A DNA stretch of 64,000 bases, taken from assembly GCF_004916905.1 (NCBI RefSeq), contig NZ_SDLV01000029.1:1-64000 (forward strand). The letters are read 5' to 3'. The position numbers and the translations under genes are program-made. Position 1 is the first letter of the stretch, and every line of letters begins with the position of its first letter. Positions 9,792 to 19,645 of this stretch are shown piece after piece. The notes beneath the pieces were generated by a model. The model saw only the letters and a list, made by a program, of their open reading frames with translations, was not told where the DNA came from and searched no databases. This stretch comes from Chryseobacterium candidae (lineage in GTDB: Bacteria; Bacteroidota; Bacteroidia; Flavobacteriales; Weeksellaceae).

Positions 9792-10442
9792 ATGAATCTG
9801 TTTGAACCCTATATTTACCTGTTTTCCGACACATGGAAAGACCAATACAAAGCCCTTTTAGCCAAAGAACATCTGGAAAACATGGAGAAAAATATCTATA
9901 GGTTTAAAGAAAATACTTTAGACTGGGATTTTCCCTATTTTAATGAAGAAATAACGATCAACAGACAGGAAAGCTTTGAAAAATTCATTACTGTTCTTGA
10001 AAGCAGTGATTCAGATGAGGTAAAAGCAGATTTTCTGGAAGCAATTCCGTTCGAGCATTGGCTGAATGTTTTGGGACAAAGATTAACCTCAGCAAGCATC
10101 CGTAATGAAAATGCCGTCCCTCCTTTGAAAACTATACTGATCAACGCCTGCAAAGAACCCTTCAACAGTGAAATAACCATGGCGCAGAGAGCCTGGGAAA
10201 AACATATAGGAAGAATAGATGATGATTTTTGGGGAGAAATCAAAGGGAACAATCAGCAGAAGCAGGAAAAAGTAATGGCAAAAATCCACGATATCCTTGA
10301 AAATAAAACCTGGTGGAATGTATTTTTTCATTATAAACATGAACTGGTTTTCGAAGTCCGGGAAAAAGAAGGGCATGGAATACGATGGAGCCATGGAGGA
10401 ACAAAGCTGATCGGCTTTCTGGAAAAATTTCTCAATGAATAA
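9792..10442 (+). CDS. Uncharacterised protein, 216 residues
   Basis: I do not recognise a family. The protein is acidic and rich in aromatic residues and Trp (DTWKDQYK, TLDWDFPYF, KTWWNVFFHYKHELVFEVREKEG), with no signal peptide or membrane segment. It follows the DUF434 gene by 2 bases, so it is probably translated from the same mRNA. The codon usage and AT content match the neighbours. Confidence 0.6.
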   Translation: MNLFEPYIYLFSDTWKDQYKALLAKEHLENMEKNIYRFKENTLDWDFPYFNEEITINRQESFEKFITVLESSDSDEVKADFLEAIPFEHWLNVLGQRLTSASIRNENAVPPLKTILINACKEPFNSEITMAQRAWEKHIGRIDDDFWGEIKGNNQQKQEKVMAKIHDILENKTWWNVFFHYKHELVFEVREKEGHGIRWSHGGTKLIGFLEKFLNE

Positions 10443-10662
10443 ATACCACACAGACATCTGTGTCATCAGCGAAATCTGGGGGAAATAAGGTCTTTCAGAC
10501 GATTAAGACTCATATATCTATCCTTTAGTCCTTTTCTATTATTTTTACTGCGTAAAAACACTGCGCAGCAGGCTTCTATTTTTGCCAAATAAGTCACTCG
10601 GATCAAAAAATCAACCGGGTACAGAAAATAAAGTAATAATGTATAATAAAAAGTAAAAACAA

Positions 10663-11448
10663 ATGAATACTTACATTGATATTGGCATTAATCTGACCAA
10701 TAAACAGTTCTATAATGAACACGAAGAAATAATCAACCGTGCTTTGGACAACGGAGTTGAACATATGATTCTCACGGGAACCAACGTAAGAGGAAGCAAA
10801 GAATCTGCGGAAATTGCAGAACAATATCCTGAAATTTTATTTTCAACAGCCGGAATTCATCCCCACGATGCCAAATCTTTTAATGGACAAAGTATTGATG
10901 AGCTTAGGAAATTATTAAAACAGGATCATGTGATTTCAGTAGGAGAGTGCGGACTGGATTTTGACCGTGATTTCTCTCCAAGACCGATGCAGGAAAAATG
11001 TTACCAGGCACATCTTGAACTCGCCATTGAAGTAGATAAACCACTTTTTCTTCATGAAAGATCCGCTTTTAAAAGGTTTAATGATATCACAGATGAATAC
11101 CTTGCCCAATTACCTGAAGCCGTTGTACACTGCTTTACCGGAACATTGACCGAAGCAAAAAACTATCTGGATAAAGGGTTTTATTTAGGGTTTACAGGAG
11201 CTGTCAGTGATGAAAAAAGATTTAAACATCTCGAAGAAGTTATAAAATACGTACCTCTTGACAGAATGATGATTGAAACAGACGCACCATTTATGCTTCC
11301 GAAAAATATGCCCAGAATGCAGAACAGAAGAAACGAACCTTCATTTTTACCTTATGTAGCACAAACCATTGCACATCTGAAGAAGATCAGAATTTCTGAA
11401 GTGGCAGATGAGACTACAGAAACTGCCAGAAATTTTTTCAGACTATAA
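10663..11448 (+). CDS. tatD: TatD-family metal-dependent deoxyribonuclease
   Basis: The 261-residue protein has the full TatD set: YIDIGINLTNKQF, the metal-site motif GIHPHDAK, GECGLDFDRDFSP, FLHERSAF, VVHCFTGT and MIETDAPFM. The start INLT and length match E. coli TatD itself better than the YcfH or YjjV paralogues. TatD enzymes are Mg-dependent 3'-5' exonucleases/phosphodiesterases active on DNA and RNA. It is followed by a shared convergent terminator with deoD. Confidence 0.85.
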   Translation: MNTYIDIGINLTNKQFYNEHEEIINRALDNGVEHMILTGTNVRGSKESAEIAEQYPEILFSTAGIHPHDAKSFNGQSIDELRKLLKQDHVISVGECGLDFDRDFSPRPMQEKCYQAHLELAIEVDKPLFLHERSAFKRFNDITDEYLAQLPEAVVHCFTGTLTEAKNYLDKGFYLGFTGAVSDEKRFKHLEEVIKYVPLDRMMIETDAPFMLPKNMPRMQNRRNEPSFLPYVAQTIAHLKKIRISEVADETTETARNFFRL

Positions 11449-11483
11449 AAAAGAGCTCTACTGATAAAGTATAGCTCTTTTTT
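11447..11483. terminator. Bidirectional terminator between tatD and deoD
   Basis: The stem AAAAAAGAGCT/AGCTCTTTTTT has A and T runs on both sides and sits between two convergent genes. Confidence 0.85.
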
Positions 11484-11508
11484 ATAATTAATTTTGTCTT
11501 ATCACTTC

Positions 11509-12219
11509 TTACAAACTCTTAATGGCAGACTCCAGAGCCAGTTCCATCATCGGATTCAAAGCTTTTTCTCTCTCATCAGCAGAAATTTTCTCATGCGTTG
11601 GGATAATATCCGTTACCGTAAGAATAGTCGCTGCATTTTTTCCTAAATGCTGAGCATTGGCAAATAAACCGAAAGCTTCCATTTCTACTGCCGGGCAGTT
11701 GTATTTTGTAGCAATTTCAGGAGTTGCAGGATCTTTTCTATAGAAAATATCACTACTGTGGATATTGATAGCTTTAGCATTTAAAGATAAATCTTTAGCG
11801 GTTTCATTAATCGTGTTAAAGATATTCCCCTGGTGAGAAAGGATTTCTTCTTCAATTCCCCATGCATATTTAGCGTACGTACTTTCGCTGGCAGCTTTAT
11901 CAATATTTAAGATATCAAAAAGTTTAAGATCGGTATTGTAGGCTCCACAAGTCCCGATTCTGATAATCGTATCTACTTCATATTCTGTAAACAGTTCAAA
12001 AGAATAGATTCCAATACTTGGAAAACCCATTCCACTAGCTCCTACAGTGATTTCTTTACCTTTATAAAGTCCCGTATAATAAAAAATACCTCTGGTTTTG
12101 CTTACCAGTTTAGCATTTTCTAAATAATTTTCAGCAATATACTGTGCACGAAGCGGATCCCCCGGCTGCAATACTACTTTAGCAATTTCTCCTTTTTTTG
12201 CACTGATGTGAATACTCAT
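11509..12219 (-). CDS. deoD: Purine-nucleoside phosphorylase, DeoD type
   Basis: The 236-residue protein matches DeoD throughout: VVLQPGDPLRAQYIAENYL, MGFPSIGIYSFEL, IIRIGTCGA, AVEMEAFGLFA, and TVTDI near the C-terminus. It catalyses reversible phosphorolysis of purine (deoxy)ribonucleosides in the salvage pathway. The MEAFGL segment is the purine-binding MExxxL pattern. A TATCTTTG box lies 20 bases upstream of the start on the minus strand. Confidence 0.93.
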   Translation of the reverse strand: MSIHISAKKGEIAKVVLQPGDPLRAQYIAENYLENAKLVSKTRGIFYYTGLYKGKEITVGASGMGFPSIGIYSFELFTEYEVDTIIRIGTCGAYNTDLKLFDILNIDKAASESTYAKYAWGIEEEILSHQGNIFNTINETAKDLSLNAKAINIHSSDIFYRKDPATPEIATKYNCPAVEMEAFGLFANAQHLGKNAATILTVTDIIPTHEKISADEREKALNPMMELALESAIKSL

Positions 12220-12238
12220 AATGTTATTTTGAATGGGA

Positions 12239-12246
12239 CAAAGATA
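12239..12246 (-). promoter_or_regulatory. deoD: -7 box of deoD
   Basis: TATCTTTG on the minus strand exactly matches TAnnTTTG and lies 20 bases upstream of the deoD start codon. Confidence 0.6.
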
Positions 12247-12487
12247 ATAACTTTTAGTTTGTATCAGTTATTACGAAAATGGAAATAATGTAGCCAGATC
12301 TCGTCAAAAGAATTTATAAGATCTTACTAATAAATGTTTTAAATAAAATCTTAAATACCGTCTTTTAGGTAAATCAAAAATTCAATCTGGTAAATACAGA
12401 ACAATAAAAGAATATTGCAGAGCAGGTATCATTCAATATTTAACATGAATCTTCTCTACAAAAATTTTATTCTCAACGAAATAATTT

Positions 12488-12495
12488 TATTTTTG
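12488..12495 (+). promoter_or_regulatory. -7 box directly before the MoxR operon
   Basis: TATTTTTG matches TAnnTTTG and ends only 7 bases before the ATG at 12503. If used, transcription would start at or next to the ATG, giving a leaderless or near-leaderless mRNA. Confidence 0.4.
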
Positions 12496-12502
12496 TTAGA
12501 TC

Positions 12503-13159
12503 ATGGAAACCAAGTCACCGTTTTTAGACACGATCTTTTTGCTTCGTAAGGAAGAATGTATTACTCTTTTTTCTACCTTACAGCAAATTTCCCCTCGGGA
12601 AGAGGCGGAAGCAGGAGACTATTTTGAAACAGAATTCGAAAAAGAACGGCTTGAGTTTTTGTCTCACCAACTGATCTGCAATAAAGAAGCTGCAGTATGG
12701 GCTGCAAAAGTTCTTTACCATAGCGCACAGCTTTATCTCATCAGAGAAAATACAGAGAAAAATATTGAAAATCTTATTCCCGGATTCAAAGGAACACGGG
12801 ATATTTCTTCTATCTTATCCGCAGACTTATCACTGAGATTTTTACCACAGGTAGTGGCTGCTCTAAACACGGCTGATCCTGAAGATCCTATAATTGCTAT
12901 GCTGGAAAATATACTGACACAGTTTCACTATTCTGGAATAGGGTATGATCTTGAGCTGAAGAATGTGAATTGGAAGGAAGAACTGAAAGACTCTACCTAC
13001 AGAAAACTCTATTTGGAAAGAATTGTAGAAAAAAGAGATTATAAACTGGCAGAAATTCCGTTGATCAATAAACTGCTAACTGCCGAATTCGGAATGCACA
13101 AAGAAGCATTCTGGCGAGAACTAAAAACTATAACCGAAGATAACAATGAAAATGTATGA
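12503..13159 (+). CDS. First gene of the MoxR-vWA operon, helical bpX-type accessory protein
   Basis: The 218-residue soluble protein has no domain I can name with certainty. It is predicted mostly alpha-helical (LSHQLICNKEAAVWAAKVLYHSAQLYLIRENTEK). By position, as first gene before a MoxR ATPase and a vWA protein, it fits one of the bpX accessory families described for MoxR-vWA-beta-propeller (MVP) ternary systems. Its 3' end overlaps the next start by 14 bases, so the genes are translationally coupled. The family number within bpX is not assigned here. Confidence 0.65.
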   Translation: METKSPFLDTIFLLRKEECITLFSTLQQISPREEAEAGDYFETEFEKERLEFLSHQLICNKEAAVWAAKVLYHSAQLYLIRENTEKNIENLIPGFKGTRDISSILSADLSLRFLPQVVAALNTADPEDPIIAMLENILTQFHYSGIGYDLELKNVNWKEELKDSTYRKLYLERIVEKRDYKLAEIPLINKLLTAEFGMHKEAFWRELKTITEDNNENV

Positions 13160-13727
13160 GAAAGTATTTGAATTTTTAACCGATCCTACAAAAGAAACAT
13201 TCCTGAAATGCCGTGAGCGGGTGATTAATGATCCGGAATATGATCCCTATTCCGAAGATATCGAAAACATACAGGATTTACTCAATAAAGGAAAATTTGA
13301 AGAGGTAATACGATATAATAATGTCAATATTCTGCTGAGTCCCAGAGCACATATTTATAAATATTTTGCTTACAAAGAACTGGGCGATGAAAAAGGAAGA
13401 AGTATTGAGATGACAATAGCACAGCTTATTTTTGAATGCCTTGAAAAAACAGGAAACGGAACAGAAGATTCTCCTTATATTATCACCAGGATTTCTGATG
13501 AAAGGGATTTAGTAAGACATCATCTCAATAAACAGGATGTTTCACAAAACCTGATCAGGGACGGAGATAAAATCATGGATGCACTCACACTGGAGGACGG
13601 AACGCAATTGTATTTCGATATCAAAGTGCCTTATCAGAGACTGGCTTTTTCATTCAGTAAAAGAAATGAACAGGCAGAAAATAAAGAAGAAGAGAAACCT
13701 CAGAAGAAAAAGTGGTGGAAATTTTAA
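13146..13727 (+). CDS. Second gene of the MoxR-vWA operon, TPR-like accessory protein
   Basis: The 193-residue protein begins MKMYEKVFEFLTDPTKETFLKCRERV; the second ATG two codons later is an alternative start. It contains helix pairs (IQDLLNKGKFEEVIRYNN...AHIYKYFAYKELGDEKG) reminiscent of a short TPR and ends in a very basic lysine/tryptophan tail (KPQKKKWWKF). It overlaps the gene before it and lies 12 bases before the MoxR gene. Function is unknown; association with the MoxR/vWA complex is inferred from the operon. Confidence 0.6.
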   Translation: MKMYEKVFEFLTDPTKETFLKCRERVINDPEYDPYSEDIENIQDLLNKGKFEEVIRYNNVNILLSPRAHIYKYFAYKELGDEKGRSIEMTIAQLIFECLEKTGNGTEDSPYIITRISDERDLVRHHLNKQDVSQNLIRDGDKIMDALTLEDGTQLYFDIKVPYQRLAFSFSKRNEQAENKEEEKPQKKKWWKF

Positions 13728-13739
13728 TTTTTTAAATCA

Positions 13740-14873
13740 ATGAACCAGAATATCAATCAGCTTAATACAGTCCTTCACTACGTAAAAGATACTTTTGTAG
13801 GTAAAAATGATGTCGTAGATCTGTTAGGAATATGCCTGTTGGCAAGAGAAAATGCATTTTTATACGGACCTCCGGGAACAGCAAAATCAGCCATTGTCAG
13901 AACACTGGCCAAAACAGTGAAAGACGGCAGAAATTTCGAATATTTATTAACCCGTTTTACTGAACCGAACGAAATTTTTGGCCCTTTTGATATCAGGAAA
14001 CTGAAAGAAGGTGAACTTTTAACCAATACGGAAGGAATGATGCCCGAAGCATCCATGGTCTTTCTGGATGAGATCTTCAATGCCAATTCAGCTATCCTGA
14101 ATTCCTTATTGATGGCTCTTAACGAAAAGATTTTTAAAAGAGGAAAAGAAACCAAACACTTACCTGCGCTCATGTTTGTAGGAGCAAGTAACGTTCTTCC
14201 GGAAGATGAAGCGCTGAATGCATTATTTGATCGTTTTTTAGTGAGAATTAATGTAGATTATGTAAACCCCGAGCTCTTACAACAGGTACTTTTAGCAGGA
14301 AGAAAACTGGAAAATGAAGAAGAAACTGAAATTCCGGAAATTCATGCTGATGAGATCAGACAATTACAAAACTTATGCAGAACAATAGATCTTAAACCGA
14401 TTTATGAAGTCTACCTGAATACCATTATGAGTCTCAGAAATACAGGGATTGCTATTTCAGACCGTAGAGCAGTGAAGCTTCAGAACCTGATTGCAGCAAG
14501 CGCCCTGATCTGCGGAAGAAAAGAAGCCGTACTTTCTGATCTTTGGGTATTGAAACATATCTGGGATACAGAAGAACAGATTGAAATTCTGGAAGGGATC
14601 ATCAACAGAACGATTGAGAAAGATGATCACCCGGATTCCCATCCACAGGCAATGCAGAACAAAACTCCTAATCCCGAAGAGGTCATGAAAGACGTAAAAA
14701 TTCTTGTGGAAAAATGGAATGGAGGAACATTGAGTTTTGAAGAACAAAATATAATAAAAGATAAACTGAGATATCTGCAGACCCGTTGCGACTGGATCAG
14801 AAATCCGGAACAGAAGCAGTATATCCAGCAGGAAATTGAAAGCTTATGGCAGAAGATTCTTCAAAGCGTTTAA
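13740..14873 (+). CDS. MoxR-family AAA+ ATPase
   Basis: The 377-residue protein has Walker A GPPGTAKSAIVRTLA (about 41-55), Walker B SMVFLDEIFNAN (about 104-115), sensor 1 FVGASNVLP, and NALFDRFLVRI before the lid domain, as in MoxR/RavA ATPases. These act as chaperone-like remodelers that work with vWA-domain partners. Here the vWA partner is encoded two genes downstream. The C-terminal 80 residues form a helical extension. The gene overlaps the next one by 28 bases. In MVP ternary systems the ATPase is proposed to drive an NTP-dependent conflict or stress response; the activity here is inferred. Confidence 0.88.
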   Translation: MNQNINQLNTVLHYVKDTFVGKNDVVDLLGICLLARENAFLYGPPGTAKSAIVRTLAKTVKDGRNFEYLLTRFTEPNEIFGPFDIRKLKEGELLTNTEGMMPEASMVFLDEIFNANSAILNSLLMALNEKIFKRGKETKHLPALMFVGASNVLPEDEALNALFDRFLVRINVDYVNPELLQQVLLAGRKLENEEETEIPEIHADEIRQLQNLCRTIDLKPIYEVYLNTIMSLRNTGIAISDRRAVKLQNLIAASALICGRKEAVLSDLWVLKHIWDTEEQIEILEGIINRTIEKDDHPDSHPQAMQNKTPNPEEVMKDVKILVEKWNGGTLSFEEQNIIKDKLRYLQTRCDWIRNPEQKQYIQQEIESLWQKILQSV

Positions 14874-15589
14874 AAGAATTCTGGGCGGAAATTCCCCGTG
14901 CTGATGAAGATTTTCTTGGCTCAATAAGAGACTGGAAAAATGTTCAGCTGGCAGTAGATGAAGAAACAATCTGGCTGAAAGGTTTTACTGATGAACAGGC
15001 TGCTGCTTCAGAAATACAACAGCTGCCGGATTGTATTCTGTATGAACTTCGTGATGGGCTTTTATTCAGAAAGGAAGCCTTAGTTCCGAGTAAAAAAATG
15101 CGAACAGCATTGCTTTGGATACCTATAGACAAAGCATTACAGCTTAGTCTGCCGCCTTCAAACCAGAATTATTTTGGGATTCACGAACAGGTTCATATAA
15201 AGCTTAAAGAAAGTAATGACGAACAGCCGGTAATCGCCTTGCTCAGCAATATTGAAGATATTAAAGAAAGTATTGCCGTATTGCCCAAATTTAAACTTGA
15301 AAAAATAAAATGGACCTTGCTGGGAGATAAAGCATTATTTGTAGGAGTTCCTCTACTCAGCTTTCCCGGAAAAACCTATTGGACCAAAGACAGACATTTA
15401 CTGCCTGCCGGTCTGGATTTTGAATTTAAAAATGTAAGCACACTGTTGCAGCAGAAATATAATAAAGAGCAGGAAGGATGGCTTTTATGGGACGAAAGCG
15501 GAAATTGTCTTTTAATGAAAGAGACCGATTTCCGGCCATTGTCCGTAAGTTCATTCCGTCTCACCGAAAAATCTAGAAAATGGAATTAA
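14846..15589 (+). CDS. bpX-type accessory protein of the MoxR-vWA operon
   Basis: The 247-residue protein shows alternating short beta strands and loops (WKNVQLAVDEETIWLKGF, CILYELRDGLLFRKEALVPSKK, LEKIKWTLLGDKALFVGVPLLSF) consistent with a beta-rich binding domain. Its start lies 28 bases inside the MoxR gene and its stop overlaps the vWA gene by 10 bases, so it is strictly part of the operon between ATPase and vWA. Position and fold impression fit one of the bpX families of MVP systems; no catalytic motif is visible. Confidence 0.6.
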   Translation: MAEDSSKRLKEFWAEIPRADEDFLGSIRDWKNVQLAVDEETIWLKGFTDEQAAASEIQQLPDCILYELRDGLLFRKEALVPSKKMRTALLWIPIDKALQLSLPPSNQNYFGIHEQVHIKLKESNDEQPVIALLSNIEDIKESIAVLPKFKLEKIKWTLLGDKALFVGVPLLSFPGKTYWTKDRHLLPAGLDFEFKNVSTLLQQKYNKEQEGWLLWDESGNCLLMKETDFRPLSVSSFRLTEKSRKWN

Positions 15590-17958
15590 AGGCCTACTTC
15601 CAGTCTTACGAAAATTACTTTTGGGAATGGAAAACTGATGAAGATGTTCCTGGTGATTCCGGTTACCATGACAACAATCTCCTCTCGGTTTCCGGAGTGG
15701 GAGCCATTGCTTACAGACCTTATATAATGGAAATTCTGAACTATCTTCAGCCTGTAGGATGGCCTCCGTTCGGAGCATTGCTTATGGTTTTATATGCCAT
15801 GCAGGACGGCTATACAGATTTTGCCGGCCCATTAAGACGTACAGCAGAGTTTTATAGCAGAGAGGATTTTGAATTCAGTGTGGAAAAACAAATTGAATTT
15901 CTTGAAAAAATAAAATCACTTCCTAAAGCCTGTAAACAAAGACAGAACAGGATTGTACTGCTGCAGACCCTTTTTGAAAACGGGCACAACAGATTATCTC
16001 CCAGTCTTTCCGATGGTTTCTTAAGGTTCTATTACAAAAGACCGCAGGAACTTGCTGCCAGTGCAGAAAAACAAGACGACGCTTCATCAGCTTTAAACAA
16101 AGATTTAAGCGCTCTGAATCTGAATGAAAAGTTTCCAACTGCACAATCCATTATTGATGCCATGAAAGGCCTGAGTCATGAGCCTGAGCTGGATGATGAG
16201 GTCGCAGAGGAAGAAACTACGGCAGATAACAGTAAAGATTTTATTAAAGAATTAGTTGAAGAACCAAAGACCTTTCAGATAGGAAGCCTGATCAAAAGAA
16301 TCTGGAGTGGACTGAAAATTCCGATGAGACATCTTTCTCCCGGAGAGCAGCCTGTCGGAGGGATTTCTGATATAACCAACAAAGGCGATTTCCACAGGAT
16401 GCTGCTCTCAGAATTTGCTAATGAAGAGGACGTTTTCATGAATCGTGTAGCCAATAACGAAGCGCTTTATATTCAGAGAGAAATTCCGCCTGAAGAAAAT
16501 ATTTTTGAAAGAATTATCCTGATTGATACTTCACTCAGAAACTGGGGAACTCCAAAAGTATTGGCCTATGCCTCGGCAATAGCCATTATCAAACATCCCA
16601 AAGCCCATTCTGAATGTAAAGTTCTTGCTTTAGGGCAGGCAGCAATTTCGATTTCGCTGAACAAAGTGGAAGAAGTGGTGGAGAATCTTAATCAGGTAAG
16701 TCCGGTTCTGGAGGTTTCAGAAGCTTTGGAGAAATTTTTTGACGGACATCATTCGGAAAAAGATATGGAGGTTTTCTTTATTACCCATCAGGATAATATG
16801 GCTGATGAGAAAATTCAGCGGGTGGTCTATCAGAACAGAGATCAACTGAAATTTTTAGTGACTACAGCTTCAGATGGTGAAATAAATTTTTATAAACACC
16901 ACAAAGGAGCAAGAAAACATATTCAGAAAATAAAACTTCCATTGCAGGAGCTTTGGGCCAATCCGCCACAGCAAAAACAATCCACTCAGAACTTCAACGG
17001 AAAGAAAACTGATCTTCCACAAAACTATCCGATTTTATTCCCAACTCCTGTTAATAAGATTGCTAAGTTCTTATATGACGGAGAATTTTTCATTCTGAGT
17101 TCAAAAAAGCAATTGCTGAAAACTTATCTTTCCGATAACTATTACGACAGACATTCCTACGATTATTATAAAACGCATCATGGCTGTGAAGTATTATTTG
17201 ATAAAATTTCCATAAAACCCAAAGGACAGTTTGCGCTCGCGAAAAACAGGCAGCAGCATTTTATTTTGTGTCAGTATCAGCCTGAGCAGAAATTACTATC
17301 AAAGCTTAACCTTAATACCGGAGAATATTCTGAACAGAATCTTACAGGAATGCATATTCCCGAATCTTACAGGCTGATTTATTTTGGGCGTAACTTTTAT
17401 CTGCATGAGAAATATAATCCTACCCATTACAAAATCAATATTGACGGGAATATTTCCGTAGAACCTATTACCGGAAAAGAAAAAGAATTTGAAAAAAATA
17501 ATATAAAAGCCGAAGCCGAAGTCGCCAAGCTGAAAGGAAGCGGATTGAAGATTATCAATAATTTCAATAAAATCGGAATTAATCAGTATGAAAACCTGGT
17601 GGTTTCAGGAAATGAATTATACAGTGCTTCTGAAAACACGCTGAATTTTTCCAGAAATAAATATGATATCAGAATTTTTGCTGAGCAGAATAAAAATAAA
17701 TTTACATTCCCTGACGGCAGTGAAATCATAACCGATTCAAGGGGAATGCTTACTTTCAGAAGCAGTAACAAAAGTATCGAAGAATTCTTCATTCCGTCAA
17801 CATTGGGTGGTTTTCTCTCATTAACTACCTATACGGAATTTGGCGGATCAGAATATTATCTTCCCGAAAATGCCCTGCTGAAAGTAAGAACAATGGATGA
17901 TATGTGTGACAGGTTTTTAAAACCGTTTATAGAACAGATTGTGGATTATGGAGCTTAG
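15580..17958 (+). CDS. vWA plus beta-propeller-like protein, partner of MoxR
   Basis: The 792-residue protein has a helical N-terminal region (1-200) and a linker. A vWA domain (about 305-460) begins at FERIILIDTSLRNWGTPKV, followed by CKVLALG and MEVFFITHQDNM. The C-terminal third (about 480-792) has repeated short beta units (FLYDGEFFILSSKKQL, YLIYFGRNFYLHEKYNP-like, YENLVVSGNELYSAS) suggestive of a beta-propeller. The metal-ion site is degenerate: DTSLRN replaces DxSxS, so metal binding may be lost. In MVP systems vWA and propeller proteins form the recognition/scaffold parts around MoxR. It is coupled by overlaps on both sides. Confidence 0.75.
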   Translation: MELKAYFQSYENYFWEWKTDEDVPGDSGYHDNNLLSVSGVGAIAYRPYIMEILNYLQPVGWPPFGALLMVLYAMQDGYTDFAGPLRRTAEFYSREDFEFSVEKQIEFLEKIKSLPKACKQRQNRIVLLQTLFENGHNRLSPSLSDGFLRFYYKRPQELAASAEKQDDASSALNKDLSALNLNEKFPTAQSIIDAMKGLSHEPELDDEVAEEETTADNSKDFIKELVEEPKTFQIGSLIKRIWSGLKIPMRHLSPGEQPVGGISDITNKGDFHRMLLSEFANEEDVFMNRVANNEALYIQREIPPEENIFERIILIDTSLRNWGTPKVLAYASAIAIIKHPKAHSECKVLALGQAAISISLNKVEEVVENLNQVSPVLEVSEALEKFFDGHHSEKDMEVFFITHQDNMADEKIQRVVYQNRDQLKFLVTTASDGEINFYKHHKGARKHIQKIKLPLQELWANPPQQKQSTQNFNGKKTDLPQNYPILFPTPVNKIAKFLYDGEFFILSSKKQLLKTYLSDNYYDRHSYDYYKTHHGCEVLFDKISIKPKGQFALAKNRQQHFILCQYQPEQKLLSKLNLNTGEYSEQNLTGMHIPESYRLIYFGRNFYLHEKYNPTHYKINIDGNISVEPITGKEKEFEKNNIKAEAEVAKLKGSGLKIINNFNKIGINQYENLVVSGNELYSASENTLNFSRNKYDIRIFAEQNKNKFTFPDGSEIITDSRGMLTFRSSNKSIEEFFIPSTLGGFLSLTTYTEFGGSEYYLPENALLKVRTMDDMCDRFLKPFIEQIVDYGA

Positions 17959-19645
17959 AATAAAACCTTTCCCCAAAAACAGCTATCCTAAAAAAGGACT
18001 TCTGATCAGAGGTTCTTCACCTGTGGTGTGGCTTCAGGAAATGGAAACGCTTGGGATCAATTTAAGCCAGATCCAATCTTTTGCTATTCCGGCAGATCGT
18101 CCCAATGTGCTGTATGGGTGTTTTCTTATTTTTAATGATCATATTCCGCAGGAAATAGGCAGGAATGCATATTTTCAAAAGGTGGATGACAGGCTTTTTA
18201 TTCCTGAAAACACCACCTTTTATCCCAAAATAAATCCGGAAGACTGGGCACAGCTCGATTGCCGTTTTCTGATTATGCATCCCGAATTCGGATTGGTAAA
18301 ACTCGCTGAAGAAATTGACTGGATTTCATTAATTCAACAGCCCGGTGCAATAAATGAAATCATCAGAAAACCACTGAACGGAGTTTCAATCCCTCAAAAA
18401 ATAGAAAGCTACACAGTTGAAATAGATGATGAAAAAGTAATGCAGGCATTACAGCCCAAACAAACCGAAGAAGAATGGATGAACAATCTGCCGTTTGACC
18501 TTAAAAAAGTAATGGCCGGAAATAAAAAAGAAATAGAGAAATATTTAAAATACATTGAAAAATACCCTGAAAGAGCTGTAGAATTGGGTGTTTCACTGGA
18601 TGTAATGGGTACCTCCAGAGGAGATGGTTTTGGTAGATTTACCTGGCTGGAAGGATTATTTGGCGGAGGCTCTGCAGGGAAAACCGAAAGTGCCGGAACA
18701 AGAAATTTCCGCAGAGTTTTCTGGGCACTCATTATTGCAGCTATCGTTTTAAAGATTGCATTACCTTCTGATAAAAACAGTTCAGAGCTGGAAGAAAATA
18801 GCAATTCATCAGGAACTATTGTAAGCAATGCGGTAAAGGCACCTTCCGATATGATAGCTTTTCAATCCGGAACTTCAGAAATTGATCTGAAGATAGATTC
18901 AATATATCACCAGCAGAGAAAAGGATTATCCAAAGAACTCATTCATGCAGGAATCATAGAATCCAAAACGAAAGAAGATAAAGAAAATTATAAAAAAAGC
19001 GGAGGAAGAGATGTAAGCGAAATAGGAAGTGATATCGAAAAGCTTGTTCATAAAGAAAAACAGAGCAGAGATTCTCTTAAAATCATTTACACCAAAAAAA
19101 TTACAAAACATTTAGAACAGAAAACAGAAAACCTGAAACGTAAAATTTCAGATTCTTTAAAGCAATACACCAAAGGAAAACCAGTAAATGGTGATGTTGT
19201 AAAATATCTTCTGAAAAAGAGGAAGGCATTGATGGCCGATTCATTAGGAAAACTTTATGGTACATTGGATATCGTGGATCCTTCTTCTGCTTCAATTGAC
19301 AAATCGAAAGTAAAAGGAGTGGGTACAGAAGGAACTCCTTTAGAAAAAAAAGCTCCCGTTTCAGATATTCTGTATATGGTGATCCTGATGATTGCGGGAG
19401 TAGGATTGTATTCTTTCCTGTTTAAAAACAAATCTTTGAATCTGGGTGGAGATAATGTACCTGCCTGGGTGAAATTTATTTTAATTGGTATCCTTGTAGC
19501 CATGCTTGTGTACTTATTTTATCCGCTGGTAAAAATGTTTGGATACAACTGGTTTGTATGGGTTTTGGTGATTTGTGTGCTGTTACTTCTTTACCGCCTG
19601 TTTAGAGAAGATAAAACTATTTTAAACTCCGATGATGATGAATAG
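17948..19645 (+). CDS. Membrane protein of the MoxR-vWA operon
   Basis: The 565-residue protein has an N-terminal soluble domain (about 1-170; PVVWLQEMETLGINLSQIQ, CRFLIMHPEFGLVKL). This is followed by a stretch mentioning LPFDLKKVMAGNKKEIEKYLKYIEK and a membrane segment near 260 (VFWALIIAAIVLKIAL). A charged coiled-coil-like region (about 310-440) follows, then three or so C-terminal membrane segments (LYMVILMIAGVGLYSFLF onward). The ATG at 17948 overlaps the vWA stop by 11 bases; a TTG three codons upstream is less likely. It probably anchors the system to the membrane; the N-terminal part may be another bpX domain. Confidence 0.65.
   Translation: MELRIKPFPKNSYPKKGLLIRGSSPVVWLQEMETLGINLSQIQSFAIPADRPNVLYGCFLIFNDHIPQEIGRNAYFQKVDDRLFIPENTTFYPKINPEDWAQLDCRFLIMHPEFGLVKLAEEIDWISLIQQPGAINEIIRKPLNGVSIPQKIESYTVEIDDEKVMQALQPKQTEEEWMNNLPFDLKKVMAGNKKEIEKYLKYIEKYPERAVELGVSLDVMGTSRGDGFGRFTWLEGLFGGGSAGKTESAGTRNFRRVFWALIIAAIVLKIALPSDKNSSELEENSNSSGTIVSNAVKAPSDMIAFQSGTSEIDLKIDSIYHQQRKGLSKELIHAGIIESKTKEDKENYKKSGGRDVSEIGSDIEKLVHKEKQSRDSLKIIYTKKITKHLEQKTENLKRKISDSLKQYTKGKPVNGDVVKYLLKKRKALMADSLGKLYGTLDIVDPSSASIDKSKVKGVGTEGTPLEKKAPVSDILYMVILMIAGVGLYSFLFKNKSLNLGGDNVPAWVKFILIGILVAMLVYLFYPLVKMFGYNWFVWVLVICVLLLLYRLFREDKTILNSDDDE

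Noticed and set aside
13778..14173. 131-residue minus-strand frame opposite the MoxR ATPase gene
   Set aside because: Shadow of the plus-strand gene, whose Walker motifs and operon context leave no doubt.
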